64,000 bases of DNA from Achromobacter sp. AONIH1 (GCF_002902905.1 NZ_CP026124.1:992001-1056000); one strand, 5' to 3'. Positions 1 to 10,176 are shown, numbered from the stretch's first letter. Notes: generated by a model from the sequence alone, not told the origin. Made by a program: numbers and translations.

Positions 1-523
<523 letters not shown>

Positions 524-571
524 GGCTGACTCCTGACCTGGATTGCGCTTCTGACTGAAGAAAAGAAGTTG

Positions 572-646
<75 letters not shown>

Positions 647-656
647 GTATAAATCT

Positions 657-730
657 TGGAGCGGGTGAAGGGAATCGAACCCTCGTCGTAAGCTTGGAAG
701 GCTTCTGCTCTACCATTGAGCTACACCCGC
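657..730 (-). tRNA. tRNA-Gly (anticodon TCC)
   Basis: The minus-strand cloverleaf starts GCGGGTGTAGC and ends ACCCGC-T-CCA. The anticodon loop CTTCCAA gives anticodon TCC. The T arm contains GGTTCGATTCC. It is ten bases from tRNA-Thr, so the two tRNAs must be cut from one precursor. Confidence 0.96.
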
Positions 731-837
731 GGCTACCCTTTCACCTTCTCGTACTTCCCAACACCTTCAAATCCAGACCCCTGAAGCCTTACGGCCTTCG
801 TTGCAAAGGCCGCCCAGCTCCCTGGGCTTGCATTTTA

Positions 838-875
838 AAATCCAGGCCGCTGATGCTCTAGCCGCGCCTGGATTT
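838..875. other. 10-bp inverted repeat in tRNA operon spacer
   Basis: AAATCCAGGC at 838-847 is the exact reverse complement of GCCTGGATTT at 866-875, with an 18-base loop. It lies in the 159-bp spacer between tRNA-Gly and tRNA-Tyr (731-889), which holds no gene that I can see. In a multi-tRNA precursor it could act in processing or spacing; that role is inference. Confidence 0.4.
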
Positions 876-889
876 AGGTATAGGGTCTC

Positions 890-976
890 TGGTGGAGGAG
901 GTTGGATTCGAACCAACGTAGGCGCAAGGCCAACAGATTTACAGTCTGCCCCCTTTAACCACTCGGGCACCCCTCC
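890..976 (-). tRNA. tRNA-Tyr (anticodon GTA)
   Basis: This 87-nt class II tRNA starts GGAGGGGTGCCC on the minus strand and ends CCTCCTCCACCA. The anticodon arm CAGA-CTGTAAA-TCTG gives GTA, and a long variable arm follows as expected for tRNA-Tyr. The T arm holds GGTTCGAATCC. It is the first gene of the tRNA-tuf operon, about 15 bases downstream of a strong promoter. Confidence 0.96.
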
Positions 977-991
977 AGCGGAGAACTTGAG

Positions 992-1020
992 ATTATGAAC
1001 ACTTTCGAATCCGGTGTCAA
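992..1020 (-). promoter_or_regulatory. Sigma-70 promoter of the tRNA-Tyr/Gly/Thr-tuf operon
   Basis: On the minus strand a perfect -35 TTGACA (1015-1020) is followed after exactly 17 bases by -10 CATAAT (992-997). Transcription would start near 985, about nine bases before the tRNA-Tyr 5' end. Near-consensus hexamers right before stable RNA genes make this a confident call from sequence alone. Confidence 0.85.
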
Positions 1021-1710
1021 ACGCCGGGATCGAAAAATTCCAATTTCCAGTCCTGCCTCCGCCGCGTTTCCGCGCAGAGGGGGCGAAGCTTACAGGTTTC
1101 TGCGAAACGCTGCACGGAAAAGTTGCACCCTCCGGGCCCGGGGACTGCGGGCACGGAGGGCGGGTTGATTCGTCTGCCGGACCAGGCTGCCCCCCTTCCC
1201 GGCCAAACAAGCCGCACCCGAACCGCCGCGTTTCGCCCTGCCTCTGCTCACAACCCTTTCAGCACCCTGCCCTCTTGCGCCCGCCCCAACAAGGGACGCT
1301 GCAGATAGACAGAACCGCCTTCCCGCTTTCACCCATCCACCAACAGATGCGCAACGGACGACGGTCACACCCTCCCCCGCCCGCGTGCCGACCGATCACA
1401 AGCGCGGCAATGCACCAGACCCCCCCCACCCTCATGCGCTCCCCGGCCGAAGAAATGGCGCAATTCTCGCAATCCGAGCGCATCAAGCCAAACCCGTCAT
1501 CTTCTTACGATACTCCGCCCCGCCCAAATTTATGAGCCTTTACTCGCTTATATGAATAAGCAAGCTTTAGCTCATGAATTTTCATATGCAAATCTTTACT
1601 CGCAAAATATCCGACGCTTTGCTCGTAAAACCTCAATGCATGAAGTGAAGCGATTGCTCGCATTCAACGCGAGACCGCGGCGCTCGAATCGCTGCCGTTC
1701 CTGATTCGTT
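1021..1710. other. Intergenic stretch without a recognised gene
   Basis: I see no credible gene here; the open frames have no family resemblance and are GC-bias artefacts. From about 1528 to 1650 the composition turns sharply AT-rich. It contains two copies of TTTACTCGC (1539-1547, 1595-1603), a dyad TATGAGC (1531-1537) / GCTCATGA (1570-1577), and further ACTCGC/TGCTCG words. Comparable AT-rich islets with GAGC/GCTC dyads occur near 15275 and 22679. Confidence 0.5.
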
Positions 1711-2514
1711 TCAAGCCAGGTGCGCCAACGCGCGCATGGCCTGCTGATGCAGCTGCGGCGTCGCGGCGGCAATCACGCGGCCGTCAGAATCCAGGCCTGG
1801 CGGCTGGCCGGCCCAATCCGTGATGACGCCGCCCGCGCCTTCGATCACCGGTATCAAAGCCATATAGTCATAGGGCTGCAATCCCGCCTCGACCACCAGG
1901 TCGACATGACCGCTGGCGAGCAAGCCATAGCTGTAGCAATCGCCGCCATAGCGACGCATGCGCGTCGAACGCGCCAGGGCGTCGAATGCGGCCAGTTCGG
2001 CGGTATTGAAGATATCGGGCGAAGTCGCATACAGAATGGCCTGGTCCAGGCTTGCACAGCGGCTGGCCGAACAAAGCTGTCCGTTCAGGGTCGACACGCC
2101 CCCCTGCGTACCAATCCAGCGCTCGTCCAGCATCGGCACATCGATCAAGCCCAGCACCGGCTTGCCCCGGTACAGCAACGCCAGCAAGGTGCCCCAAAGG
2201 GGATTGCCGGAAATGAAGGCGCGCGTGCCGTCGATGGGGTCCAGCGACCACACGAATTCCGCCTCGGCCTGCTGCACGCCATACTCTTCGCCAAAAATGC
2301 CGTGCTCGGGATACTGCTGCGAAATAGCCGCCCGCAACGCGGCTTCGACTTCGCGGTCGGCCTGGGTGACCGGGCTCTCGTCGGCCTTGGTGTCGATGGA
2401 CAAGGGATGCCGGAACCACTGCCGCGACAAGGGCCGAACCCGGTCCGCCAGGGTCTGGGCAAATGCGGCGTAGGCGGCCAACTGCTGTGCCGCGAGCGGC
2501 GTCGAGGTATGCAT
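1711..2514 (-). CDS. hisN: Inositol-monophosphatase-family phosphatase, probably histidinol-phosphatase
   Basis: The 267-residue protein is a Mg-dependent, lithium-sensitive-type phosphomonoesterase. It shows GEEYG (residues 75-79), the core metal-binding motif LDPIDGT (91-97, Asp92 and Asp95) and a C-terminal YDYMALIPVIEGAGG segment carrying the third metal-binding Asp. The GGDCYSYGLLASG region resembles HisN-type histidinol-phosphate phosphatases, so that substrate is my preferred reading. Inositol-1-phosphate or another sugar phosphate remains possible. Length matches the family. It has no signal peptide, so it is cytoplasmic. It stands alone, divergent from a DeoR regulator, with no other his genes in view. 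Confidence 0.8.
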   Translation of the reverse strand: MHTSTPLAAQQLAAYAAFAQTLADRVRPLSRQWFRHPLSIDTKADESPVTQADREVEAALRAAISQQYPEHGIFGEEYGVQQAEAEFVWSLDPIDGTRAFISGNPLWGTLLALLYRGKPVLGLIDVPMLDERWIGTQGGVSTLNGQLCSASRCASLDQAILYATSPDIFNTAELAAFDALARSTRMRRYGGDCYSYGLLASGHVDLVVEAGLQPYDYMALIPVIEGAGGVITDWAGQPPGLDSDGRVIAAATPQLHQQAMRALAHLA

Positions 2515-3108
2515 AGCTGTACTCCAAAACAGGGCAGGCCCGGATACTTGGACCCGTCAGGCAAGCGCCGCGCACTGGCTCGAACGCCTGCCTGCTGTTC
2601 GTTGACGCAAAAGCGCCTGTTCCGTTGCAGGCAAACAGATCCCGGCTGGACGTTTTGCCACAAATTTGCAAATATACCTATAAATGCAACCCGGATTCTG
2701 ACATCTGGATGGCAGCCCGCGATAAAGCGAATTCTTGGCCATTCCGGGCGCGCGGCATCGCTCCATGATGCCGCGAATGGGCCACGCCGACGACGCGCCT
2801 CGCGCCTGCGGCGGTTTCAAGATCAGGGCTGTCTGACCCCATGCGATCCGACCCGTTTCCGAACAACCCTGTGGACAAGTCTGTGGGCAATTTCTTGCGC
2901 AGCTTTTGTTGGCCCGCCTCCCGACTTGAATCCGCCATTGCCGCGGCGGGCGCTTGCCGTTCCGTATCCGGACGAATTCCCCGTCCCGGGGACCTGCGTG
3001 GCAAGCCCGGGCCGTATCATGCCAACTGCGCCGGGACGGCTAGGCATGAATCGGTCGTCCCGGGCGTCCGGCGTGCAACGCGCCGGCTATAGATAGGAAG
3101 CATCCGTT
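2515..3108. other. Divergent intergenic region hisN/deoR with two DnaA-box-like sites
   Basis: This 594-bp gap holds no convincing gene. A weak plus-strand promoter candidate is TTGCCA (2655-2660), an 18-base gap, then TATAAA (2679-2684), far from the deoR start. Two DnaA-box-like 9-mers, TGTGGACAA (2870-2878) and TGTGGGCAA (2882-2890), lie 12 bp apart in the same orientation. It may carry regulatory DNA for both flanking genes, which is inference. Confidence 0.4.
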
Positions 3109-3870
3109 ATGTGGCAAGAAGAGCGGTATCAGCGAATCCGCGCGCTGCTGTCTACATTGCAGCAAGTCTCGACCGACCGCATCGTCGGCGAATTGGGGGT
3201 CTCCCGGGAAACCGTCAGGCGCGACCTGCTCGAACTGGAAGCGTTGGGAGAACTGCGCCGTGTGCATGGCGGCGCGGTGCCGGTGCACAGCGAGCCGCCC
3301 ATCGCCGAACGCGTGCATACCCGCGTGAAGTACAAGCGCGCCATCGCGCGCCTTGCCGCCAGCCTGACCGCCAGCGGCCAGACCCTGTTCCTGGATGCCG
3401 GCAGCACCACCAGCGTGCTGGCCGACGAACTAGCCAGGCAGAGCGGGCTGACCATCATCACCAATTCCTTCGACGTGGCAAGGAAAATCGGCGCCGCGGG
3501 CAACGGCGCCAATGAAGTGCTCATGCTGGGCGGAACGGTGGGCGGCCCCGTCTGCGCCACCGCCGGCGGCGTCACCGTGGCCGAGATCCACCGCTATCGC
3601 GCGGACCTGGCGCTGCTGTCACCGGTGGGTGTGGATGCCGAATGCGGCGCCACCAGCTACGACCTGCGCGAAGCCGACGTGGCGCGGGCCATGGCCGACA
3701 ACGCCAGGCAGCGGGTACTGCTGGCCGACTTCAGCAAGATCGGCGTATGCAGCCGCATGTCGTACTGCGCCGCGAACCGCATCGACCACCTCGTCACCAA
3801 CGCGTCGGCGCAAGCCTTACCCGCCTATGCGGCGCTGGAATCCGTGGTGGGCGCGGTGTCGATTGCCTGA
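3109..3870 (+). CDS. DeoR-family transcriptional regulator
   Basis: The 253-residue protein has an N-terminal DeoR winged helix-turn-helix (about residues 5-58, containing VSTDRIVGELGVSRETVRRD and the GELRRVHGGA end). A DeoRC sugar-phosphate-binding domain follows (about 75-235), with DAGSTT and ITNS motifs typical of the family. Such regulators usually repress carbohydrate genes and respond to a phosphorylated sugar. No sugar operon is adjacent, so the target is unknown; the divergent phosphatase is a candidate. An AGGAAG ribosome-binding site precedes the ATG. Confidence 0.88.
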   Translation: MWQEERYQRIRALLSTLQQVSTDRIVGELGVSRETVRRDLLELEALGELRRVHGGAVPVHSEPPIAERVHTRVKYKRAIARLAASLTASGQTLFLDAGSTTSVLADELARQSGLTIITNSFDVARKIGAAGNGANEVLMLGGTVGGPVCATAGGVTVAEIHRYRADLALLSPVGVDAECGATSYDLREADVARAMADNARQRVLLADFSKIGVCSRMSYCAANRIDHLVTNASAQALPAYAALESVVGAVSIA

Positions 3871-3878
3871 CTGCGCCG

Positions 3879-3897
3879 TGCGCTCAGATCGAGCGCA
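3879..3897. terminator. Hairpin between convergent genes deoR and asparaginase
   Basis: TGCGCTC (3879-3885) pairs with GAGCGCA (3891-3897) around a 5-base loop in the short gap between two converging genes. There is no T-tract on either strand, so it is at best a weak or bidirectional terminator. Confidence 0.3.
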
Positions 3898-3912
3898 TGG
3901 CGTGCGGGCTCT

Positions 3913-4914
3913 TCAATAGCGTTCGAAGCAATGCTGCAGCGCCGCCGGATCACGCGTGGCGGACAGGCCCAGCATCAACAGGATGCGTGCCTTCTGCGGG
4001 CTCAGGTCTGCCGCCGCGATGAAGCCCAGCGCGGCGTCATCGAGTTCGACGTCGCGCGCGACCAAGCCGCTGCCGGTGCGGCTGGAGCGAGCCACGGCCA
4101 CGCCTGCGGCGGCGGCGCGCGTCAGGGCGGCGATGGCCGCGTCGGTCGCATTGCCATCCCCGACGCCAGCCAGCACGATGCCTTGGCACACGGACGCCAT
4201 GAAATCAATCACGTCGGCCTGCAGGTCCGCGTGCGCGTACACGATGCCCACGCGGGGCCAGCCCGACTTTTCCAACAATGCGAGTGAAAACTCGCTTTGC
4301 GTGGAATGCGTGGTGGCATTGCGCGAATAGAACTTCGGCACACCGCCGTGCATGACACCGGCACGGCCGCGATTGGGCGAGCTGAACGCGCACAGGCCGG
4401 CGCTGGCGATCTTCTGCACCTCGCGCGCGTAGTGGATGTCCTCGTTCATCACCACCAGCGGCCCGCGGCCGCGGGCCTCGGCATGGCGCGCCAGCGCCAC
4501 CGCGTTGTACAGATTGGCGGGACCTTCGGCGCCCAGCGCGGTGGCCGGTCGCATCGCGCCAACCAGCACGACAGGCTTGTCGTGGCACACCACCAGGCTC
4601 AGGAAATACGCGGTCTCTTCCAGCGTGTCCGTGCCGTGGGTAATGACGATGCCGGCCACGGATGCGTCCTGGCACAAGGCATCCACGCGCGCGGCCAGCG
4701 CGCGCCAGACGTCATGCGTCATGTTCTGGCTGCCGACGTTGGCCACCTGCTCGGCGCGAATGCGGGCAATGCCCGCCAGCTGCGGCACGGCGGCCAACAG
4801 ATCGTCCACCGAGAAGGAGCCGGCCTTGTAGCCGGCCGAGGTCGCGTCGGCCTGGGCGCCGGCGATGGTGCCGCCGGTCGCCAGCACCGCCACCACGGGC
4901 AGCGCGTCAGGCAT
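3913..4914 (-). CDS. ansB: L-asparaginase (type II-like)
   Basis: It hydrolyses L-asparagine to aspartate and ammonia. The 333-residue form chosen here starts MPDALPVVAV. It carries the first catalytic motif ATGGTIAG (Thr13) and the second HGTDTLEE (residues 93-100, Thr95 and Asp96). The VGAMRP and ALGAEGP segments are also typical. I chose this start because GGAG lies six bases upstream and the ATG overlaps the parB stop (shared 8 bases), which suggests translational coupling. A start ten codons upstream (4944) is possible. No signal peptide is visible, so a cytoplasmic location is likely even though the sequence resembles type II enzymes. Its link to the par operon is positional only. Confidence 0.88.
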   Translation of the reverse strand: MPDALPVVAVLATGGTIAGAQADATSAGYKAGSFSVDDLLAAVPQLAGIARIRAEQVANVGSQNMTHDVWRALAARVDALCQDASVAGIVITHGTDTLEETAYFLSLVVCHDKPVVLVGAMRPATALGAEGPANLYNAVALARHAEARGRGPLVVMNEDIHYAREVQKIASAGLCAFSSPNRGRAGVMHGGVPKFYSRNATTHSTQSEFSLALLEKSGWPRVGIVYAHADLQADVIDFMASVCQGIVLAGVGDGNATDAAIAALTRAAAAGVAVARSSRTGSGLVARDVELDDAALGFIAAADLSPQKARILLMLGLSATRDPAALQHCFERY

Positions 4915-5824
4915 CGACCACTCCGGACAGGCCCTGGCGTTCAAGCAAGGAATTCAGGTGTTCCCAGCCGTGGAAGTCGATCACGATCTGGCCCTTGTCC
5001 TTGGCGCCGACCTTGAGCGCGACGCGCGTGCCCAGGTGATCGGACAAGGCTTCCTCCAGGCGCGTCAGATCGCGCGACACGCCATTGGCCTTTTTGCGCG
5101 GCGCCGATGCCGACTCGGCATCCTTGGCGGTCTTGGCGACCAGCTTCTCGGCCTCGCGCACCGACAGGCGGCGGGCGATGATCTGATTAGCCAGCTGGAT
5201 CTGCGTGGCCGCGTCCACGGCCAGCAGCGCGCGCGCATGGCCCATGTCCACATCGCCGGCCAGCAGCATGGTCTGCACCGGCGCGGCCAGGTTCAACAGG
5301 CGCAGCAGATTGCTGGTCGCCGAGCGCGAACGGCCGATGGCCTGGGCCGCCTGTTCGTGCGTCAGGCCGAACTCGTCGAGCAGGCGGCGCACGCCATGCG
5401 CTTCTTCAAGCGGGTTCAGGTCCTCGCGCTGGATGTTCTCGATCAGCGCCATGACGGCGGCGTGCTCGTCGGCCACTTCACGCACCAGCACCGGCACTTC
5501 CTTCAGGCCGGCCAGCTGTGCCGCGCGGAATCGCCGCTCGCCGGCGATGATTTCGTACTGTCCGGGTTCTTCGCCCAGTTCGCGCACAAGAATGGGTTGC
5601 ATGATGCCTTGCGTGCGGATCGATTCGGCCAGTTCGCCCAAGGCGCCCTCGTCCATGCGCGTGCGCGGCTGGTATTTGCCGGCGCGCATCTTGGAGACGG
5701 GCAAGGTGGACGGCGGACCCTCGGGCTTGGCCTGCGCCTTGCCGATATTCTCGATGGCGGGCGCGTCAGCGCCCAGCAGGGCATCCAGTCCGCGACCCAA
5801 ACCCTTGGGTTTCTTGGTGGCCAT
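4907..5824 (-). CDS. parB: Chromosome-partitioning protein ParB (CTP-dependent clamp)
   Basis: ParB binds parS sites near the origin, spreads as a CTP-dependent sliding clamp and is moved by ParA. The 305-residue protein begins MATKKPKGLGRGLDALLG, the classical N-terminal ParA-stimulating patch. The ParB/Srx domain contains the CTP-binding motif GERRFRAA (95-102) and the ENIQRE box (129-134). A helix-turn-helix (about 156-175, THEQAAQAIGRSRSATSNLL) reads parS, and a C-terminal dimerisation domain ends the protein. AGAGGA lies upstream of the start. It is separated from parA by a GNAT gene and has eight matching parS sites about 4.4-5 kb away. Confidence 0.97.
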   Translation of the reverse strand: MATKKPKGLGRGLDALLGADAPAIENIGKAQAKPEGPPSTLPVSKMRAGKYQPRTRMDEGALGELAESIRTQGIMQPILVRELGEEPGQYEIIAGERRFRAAQLAGLKEVPVLVREVADEHAAVMALIENIQREDLNPLEEAHGVRRLLDEFGLTHEQAAQAIGRSRSATSNLLRLLNLAAPVQTMLLAGDVDMGHARALLAVDAATQIQLANQIIARRLSVREAEKLVAKTAKDAESASAPRKKANGVSRDLTRLEEALSDHLGTRVALKVGAKDKGQIVIDFHGWEHLNSLLERQGLSGVVDA

Positions 5825-5867
5825 AGTTAAATCCTCTTTCCTTCTGTTTTTGTATCCCGAGCCGGGC

Positions 5868-6695
5868 TCAGGCGGCCGCCTGCTCGGCGGGCAGGCGGTA
5901 CCAATACGCGTAACAGTCTTTGAAACCGTAGCGGGCGTACAAGGCGCGTGCGGCGGCATTGTCCGGCTCCACCTGCAAATAGGCGGTTGCCGCGCCGTCG
6001 GCCGCGCCTGCGGCCAACAAATATTCCACCAGCGCGCCGGCATGGCCTTTGCGCCGTTCATCGGGATGCGTAACGATATCGAACAGGCCCAGCAAGTCGC
6101 CATCGCGCACGGCCAATCCCGCAGCCACGCAACGGCCGTCGCCGGCATGCGCCAGCACCGGCGAGATATCCACAGCCAACCCCGCCAGGCGTGCGCGATG
6201 TTCCTCGACATGCTGCGGCAAGGCGCCGCGCATGCGTCCAACTTCATCGGCAAAGCGGACCGGATCCACCATTGCGAACGTCAGCCCGGCAGGTGCGGCC
6301 TGCGGCCGAGGCGCCAATGGCGCGGACATGACGCGGGTTTCTTCGATCAGTGCATAGCCGCGCGCGGCCAGTTCGTCGTCCAGGGAAAAATCCGGTCCGA
6401 TGGACGTCAGGCGGAACAGCATCGGCAGGCCACGGCGCGCGTACAACGAAGAACAATACGCCAGCCGCTCATCGAGCGGACGTGTGGATAACCCCAGCAC
6501 ATTGATGCTGCGCACCCGCTTGGCCGCTGACGGCGCAAGACGCACCAGCCAGCCGTCGTGGAGCAGCTGCGCGGAGACGGCCGTGGCGTTCAGCGCGGCC
6601 TCTTCCAGCCGCACGCGCAGGCGGTCGCGCGCATCGTCCGAGGGACGCGCGGCAGGCGCTGCGGTGGGGCGGGAAAAGAGCGTTGCTGCGGACAT
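5868..6695 (-). CDS. GNAT-family N-acetyltransferase between parA and parB
   Basis: This 275-residue protein has a C-terminal GNAT fold. FDIVTHPDERRKGHAG (205-220) is the acetyl-CoA-binding A-motif loop (V-x-x-x-x-R-x-x-G), and NAAARALYARYGF (about 244-256) is the B-motif. The first 130 residues form an unassigned region that may be a second, degenerate GNAT half. The substrate cannot be read from sequence. The gene lies between parA (13 bp downstream of its stop) and parB (43 bp upstream of its start), so it is in the partition transcript. That position makes an acetylation target linked to segregation or ribosome/tRNA modification worth testing, but it may be a passenger. Confidence 0.85.
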   Translation of the reverse strand: MSAATLFSRPTAAPAARPSDDARDRLRVRLEEAALNATAVSAQLLHDGWLVRLAPSAAKRVRSINVLGLSTRPLDERLAYCSSLYARRGLPMLFRLTSIGPDFSLDDELAARGYALIEETRVMSAPLAPRPQAAPAGLTFAMVDPVRFADEVGRMRGALPQHVEEHRARLAGLAVDISPVLAHAGDGRCVAAGLAVRDGDLLGLFDIVTHPDERRKGHAGALVEYLLAAGAADGAATAYLQVEPDNAAARALYARYGFKDCYAYWYRLPAEQAAA

Positions 6696-6708
6696 GGTGG
6701 CTGCGGCG

Positions 6709-7506
6709 TCAGTTGAGTTCCTTGACGCGCTCGATCATTTCGGCGCCGAACGAGATATAGGCCTGCGCGCCGCGCGAGCCGCGGTCGTACACCACGCCAG
6801 GCATGCCATAGCTGGGCGCTTCGGCCAGGCGCACGTTGCGCGGCACCACGGTCTTGAAGACCTTGTCGCCGAAGTGCGATTCCAGCTGCGCGGACACCTG
6901 CTGCTGCAGCGTCATGCGCGGATCGAACATCACGCGCAGCAAACCGATCACGCGCAGGTCGTCGTTGATGTTCCGGTGCACGCGCTTGATGGTGTTGACC
7001 AGGTCGGACAGACCTTCGAGCGCGAAGTACTCGCACTGCATGGGAATGATGACGCCGTGCGCCGCGGCCAGGCCGTTGAGCGTGAGCAGCGACAGCGTGG
7101 GCGGGCAATCGATCAGCACGAAGTCGTACTCGTGCTTGACGGAATCGATGGCGGCCTTGAGCTGACGCTCGCGCTCGTCCATCTGCACCAGGTCGATTTC
7201 CGCGCCCGACAGCTCGCGGTTGGCCGGCAGCACGTCATAGCCGCCCGACTCGGAGCGCACGCGCGCCTGCGCGATGGTGGCCTCTCCGATCAGCACTTGA
7301 TAGAGATTGGACGCCAGCGAGTTCTTGTCGATGCCGCTGCCCATCGTGGCATTGCCTTGCGGATCCAGGTCCACCAGCAGCACGCGTTGCTTGTGCGTGG
7401 CAAGGCCGGCCGCCAGGTTGATGGCGGTCGTCGTCTTGCCCACACCGCCCTTCTGGTTGGCAATGCAGAAAACGCGAGCGGTTTCGCTGGGGGGAATGTT
7501 ATTCAT
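6709..7506 (-). CDS. parA: Chromosome-partitioning ATPase ParA (Soj)
   Basis: ParA is the deviant-Walker ATPase that binds nucleoid DNA and moves ParB-parS complexes. The 265-residue protein starts [20 protein letters not shown] and has the deviant Walker A KGGVGKTT (19-26), the A' region DLDPQGN and the Walker B VLIDCPP. I chose the ATG at 7506 because AAGGAA sits four bases upstream and the ATG overlaps the rsmG stop as ATGA. The longer open frame upstream lies inside rsmG. It belongs to the mnmG-rsmG-parA-GNAT-parB transcript. Confidence 0.97.
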   Translation of the reverse strand: MNNIPPSETARVFCIANQKGGVGKTTTAINLAAGLATHKQRVLLVDLDPQGNATMGSGIDKNSLASNLYQVLIGEATIAQARVRSESGGYDVLPANRELSGAEIDLVQMDERERQLKAAIDSVKHEYDFVLIDCPPTLSLLTLNGLAAAHGVIIPMQCEYFALEGLSDLVNTIKRVHRNINDDLRVIGLLRVMFDPRMTLQQQVSAQLESHFGDKVFKTVVPRNVRLAEAPSYGMPGVVYDRGSRGAQAYISFGAEMIERVKELN

Positions 7507-8186
7507 AGGGTTCCTTGACTGCGGCGCATCCAGATCAGGCAGCGTTCTGCTTGCAGCTCCGGCACGTGGAGCGGCTGTATGTGGTCGACTTGCCATGTCC
7601 CGCGCGCGTGCAACGCCTGGATTTCATCGTCGGGGACCTTGCCCTTCATCGCAACGAGGGTACCATCGTTGCGCACATGGCGACCCGCGAGTTCGGCAAA
7701 ATCATCCAATGATGCGAAGGCGCGCGACGTCACAATATTGCACTCGCCCGGCTCCAGCGTTTCGATGCGGGCGTGGCGGGCCTGCAGATTGGGCAAGGCC
7801 AGCGCGCCGCTCATCTGGCGCACGAATGCGGTTTTCTTTTCGACGGCGTCGATGCAGGTCACGGACCAATGCGGCCGCATGATGGCCAGCACCACGCCGG
7901 GCAAGCCACCGCCCGAACCCACGTCATAGATCCTGGCAGGCGCCTCGCCCAGCGCGGCGCTCAGCGGCGCCACGACGGACAGGCTGTCGAACAGATGCTG
8001 GATCAGCATCTGCTGCGGATCGCGGATGGCGGTGAGGTTGTAGGTACGGTTCCAGCGCTGCATCTGCGCCAGATAGCCGAGCAGCTTGTCCACAGCTTGC
8101 GCGTCGACCGGCAGGCCGAGTTGCGCGCATGCCTGGGACAAGCGGCCGGCCATGTCGGCGCCGGCCGCTTGCGCTTGTGACGTCAT
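7503..8186 (-). CDS. rsmG: 16S rRNA (guanine-N7) methyltransferase RsmG (GidB)
   Basis: RsmG methylates N7 of G527 in 16S rRNA using S-adenosylmethionine; its loss gives low-level streptomycin resistance in other bacteria. The 227-residue protein has the family N-terminus with [15 protein letters not shown] (43-57) and the SAM-binding loop [10 protein letters not shown] (88-97). The later [11 protein letters not shown] and VTSRAFASL motifs also fit. Both ends overlap neighbours by four bases (ATGA with mnmG and with parA), which indicates a tightly coupled operon. Confidence 0.97.
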   Translation of the reverse strand: MTSQAQAAGADMAGRLSQACAQLGLPVDAQAVDKLLGYLAQMQRWNRTYNLTAIRDPQQMLIQHLFDSLSVVAPLSAALGEAPARIYDVGSGGGLPGVVLAIMRPHWSVTCIDAVEKKTAFVRQMSGALALPNLQARHARIETLEPGECNIVTSRAFASLDDFAELAGRHVRNDGTLVAMKGKVPDDEIQALHARGTWQVDHIQPLHVPELQAERCLIWMRRSQGTL

Positions 8187-10141
8187 GCCGCGGCCTCCTC
8201 GGGGCCCGCCTCGGACGAGGCATCGCGGCTCAGCTTGCGCGTGCCATAGTGCAGGCGCTTGAGATGGATCATCAGCAGCGAGATCGCCGCCGGGGTCACG
8301 CCGGAAATGCGGGCCGCCTGGCCAATGGTTTCGGGCCGGTGCGTCTTGAGCTTCTGGCGCACTTCGAACGACAGGCTGGTCACGGCGTCGTAGTCGACGT
8401 CGGCGGGAATGGGCTGCAGCTCGTGCGAAATCTGCTTCTGCACTTCGTCCTGCTGGCGGGCGATGTAGCCGGCGTACTTCACCTGGATCTCGACCTGCTC
8501 GGCCAGCACCTCGTCGGCAACCACGCCGGGACCGGCGAGCAGCGAGCCATCCAGGTTGCGGGCGGCCATCAGCGATTCATAGGAAACGCCCGGCCGTTTC
8601 AGCAGGTCAGCTAGTGAGTACTCACGTTCTATCGCCTTCCCCAGCAGCGGTTCCGCGACTTCGGCGGGCAACACGCGCGGGTTGACCCAGGACGATTTCA
8701 AGCGCTCGACTTCGGCGGCAACCGCATCGCGCTTGCGATTGAACGCATCCCAGCGCGCATCGTCAACGATACCGAGGCGGCGACCGATTTCGGTCAGACG
8801 CAGGTCAGCATTGTCCTCGCGCAGGCTGAGACGATACTCGGCGCGCGAGGTGAACATGCGATAGGGCTCGGTCACGCCGCGCGTGACCAGGTCGTCGACC
8901 AGCACACCCAGATAGGCTTCGTCGCGGCGCGGCGTCCATTGATCGCGGTCCAGCGACTTGAGCGCGGCATTCACGCCAGCCAGCAAGCCCTGGGCCGCGG
9001 CCTCTTCGTAACCCGTGGTGCCATTGATCTGGCCGGCGAAGTACAGACCTTCGATCGCCTTGGTTTCCAACGTGCTCTTCAATCCACGTGGATCAAAATA
9101 GTCATATTCGATGGCATAACCGGGACGCAGGATATGGGCGTTCTCCAGGCCAGGCAACGAATGGATCAGGTCCAGCTGCACATCGAACGGCAGGCTGGTG
9201 GAAACGCCATTGGGATACACCTCATGCGTGTCCAGCCCTTCCGGCTCCAGGAATACCTGGTGCGACTCCTTGTCGGCGAAGCGGTGGATCTTGTCTTCGA
9301 TTGACGGACAGTAGCGCGGGCCCACACCTTCGATCACGCCGCTGTACATCGGCGAACGATCCAGCCCGCCGCGAATGATGTCGTGCGTGCGGGCATTGGT
9401 GTGCGTGATCCAGCAAGGCAGCTGCCGAGGATGCATGGCCACATTGCCCATGTACGAGAACACGGGAATCGGATCCAGATCGCCCGGCTGCTCTTCCAGG
9501 ATCGAGTAGTTAATCGTGCGGCCGTCGATACGGGGCGGCGTTCCGGTCTTGAGGCGGCCTTGCGGAAGCTTCAGTTCCTTCAGGCGCTGCCCCAGGGAAA
9601 TCGCCGGTGGATCTCCGGCACGACCGCCGGAATAGTTCTGCAGGCCCACGTGGATCAGTCCGTTCAGGAACGTCCCTGCGGTCAGAACTACCGTCTTGGC
9701 GCGAAACTTCAGACCCACCTGGGTTACGGCGCCCACGACGCGGTCGCCCTCCACCATCAAATCCTCGACTGCCTGCTGGAATAGCCAGAGATTCGACTGA
9801 TTTTCCAGGCGACCACGGATCGCCTTGCGGTACAGCACGCGATCAGCCTGGGCACGCGTCGCCCGCACCGCCGGCCCCTTGGAGCCGTTCAGAATACGGA
9901 ACTGAATGCCAGCCTCGTCCGTCGCCAAGGCCATGGCGCCACCCAGCGCATCGACCTCTTTGACAAGATGTCCCTTGCCGATCCCACCGATGGAGGGATT
10001 GCAAGACATTTGGCCTAGGGTCTCGATGTTGTGGGTCAGCAGCAGCGTCTGTGCGCCGGTGCGCGCAGCCGCCAGCGCCGCCTCGGTGCCGGCGTGACCG
10101 CCACCGACAACGATGACATCGAATTCGCGGGGGTAATCCAT
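8183..10141 (-). CDS. mnmG: tRNA uridine 5-carboxymethylaminomethyl modification enzyme MnmG (GidA)
   Basis: MnmG is the FAD-dependent partner of MnmE in making cmnm5U34 in tRNAs. The 652-residue protein begins with a Rossmann FAD-binding motif VVGGGHAG (11-18) and carries the family signatures [18 protein letters not shown] and GTFLNG. It also has [14 protein letters not shown] and GPRYCPSIE. Length fits the family (about 630-650). No good Shine-Dalgarno precedes the ATG; a C-rich stretch lies there instead. It is the first gene of the operon running through parB. Its partner mnmE is in the same window but about 42 kb away. Confidence 0.97.
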   Translation of the reverse strand: MDYPREFDVIVVGGGHAGTEAALAAARTGAQTLLLTHNIETLGQMSCNPSIGGIGKGHLVKEVDALGGAMALATDEAGIQFRILNGSKGPAVRATRAQADRVLYRKAIRGRLENQSNLWLFQQAVEDLMVEGDRVVGAVTQVGLKFRAKTVVLTAGTFLNGLIHVGLQNYSGGRAGDPPAISLGQRLKELKLPQGRLKTGTPPRIDGRTINYSILEEQPGDLDPIPVFSYMGNVAMHPRQLPCWITHTNARTHDIIRGGLDRSPMYSGVIEGVGPRYCPSIEDKIHRFADKESHQVFLEPEGLDTHEVYPNGVSTSLPFDVQLDLIHSLPGLENAHILRPGYAIEYDYFDPRGLKSTLETKAIEGLYFAGQINGTTGYEEAAAQGLLAGVNAALKSLDRDQWTPRRDEAYLGVLVDDLVTRGVTEPYRMFTSRAEYRLSLREDNADLRLTEIGRRLGIVDDARWDAFNRKRDAVAAEVERLKSSWVNPRVLPAEVAEPLLGKAIEREYSLADLLKRPGVSYESLMAARNLDGSLLAGPGVVADEVLAEQVEIQVKYAGYIARQQDEVQKQISHELQPIPADVDYDAVTSLSFEVRQKLKTHRPETIGQAARISGVTPAAISLLMIHLKRLHYGTRKLSRDASSEAGPEEAAA

Positions 10142-10176
10142 GATGGGGGGAGAAGATAAGAGAGCGTTCGGTGCTC

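Noticed and set aside
767..1535. Genes around and beyond tRNA-Tyr (open frames on both strands)
   Set aside because: They run through the tRNA gene or its promoter, lack ribosome-binding sites and have biased low-complexity translations.
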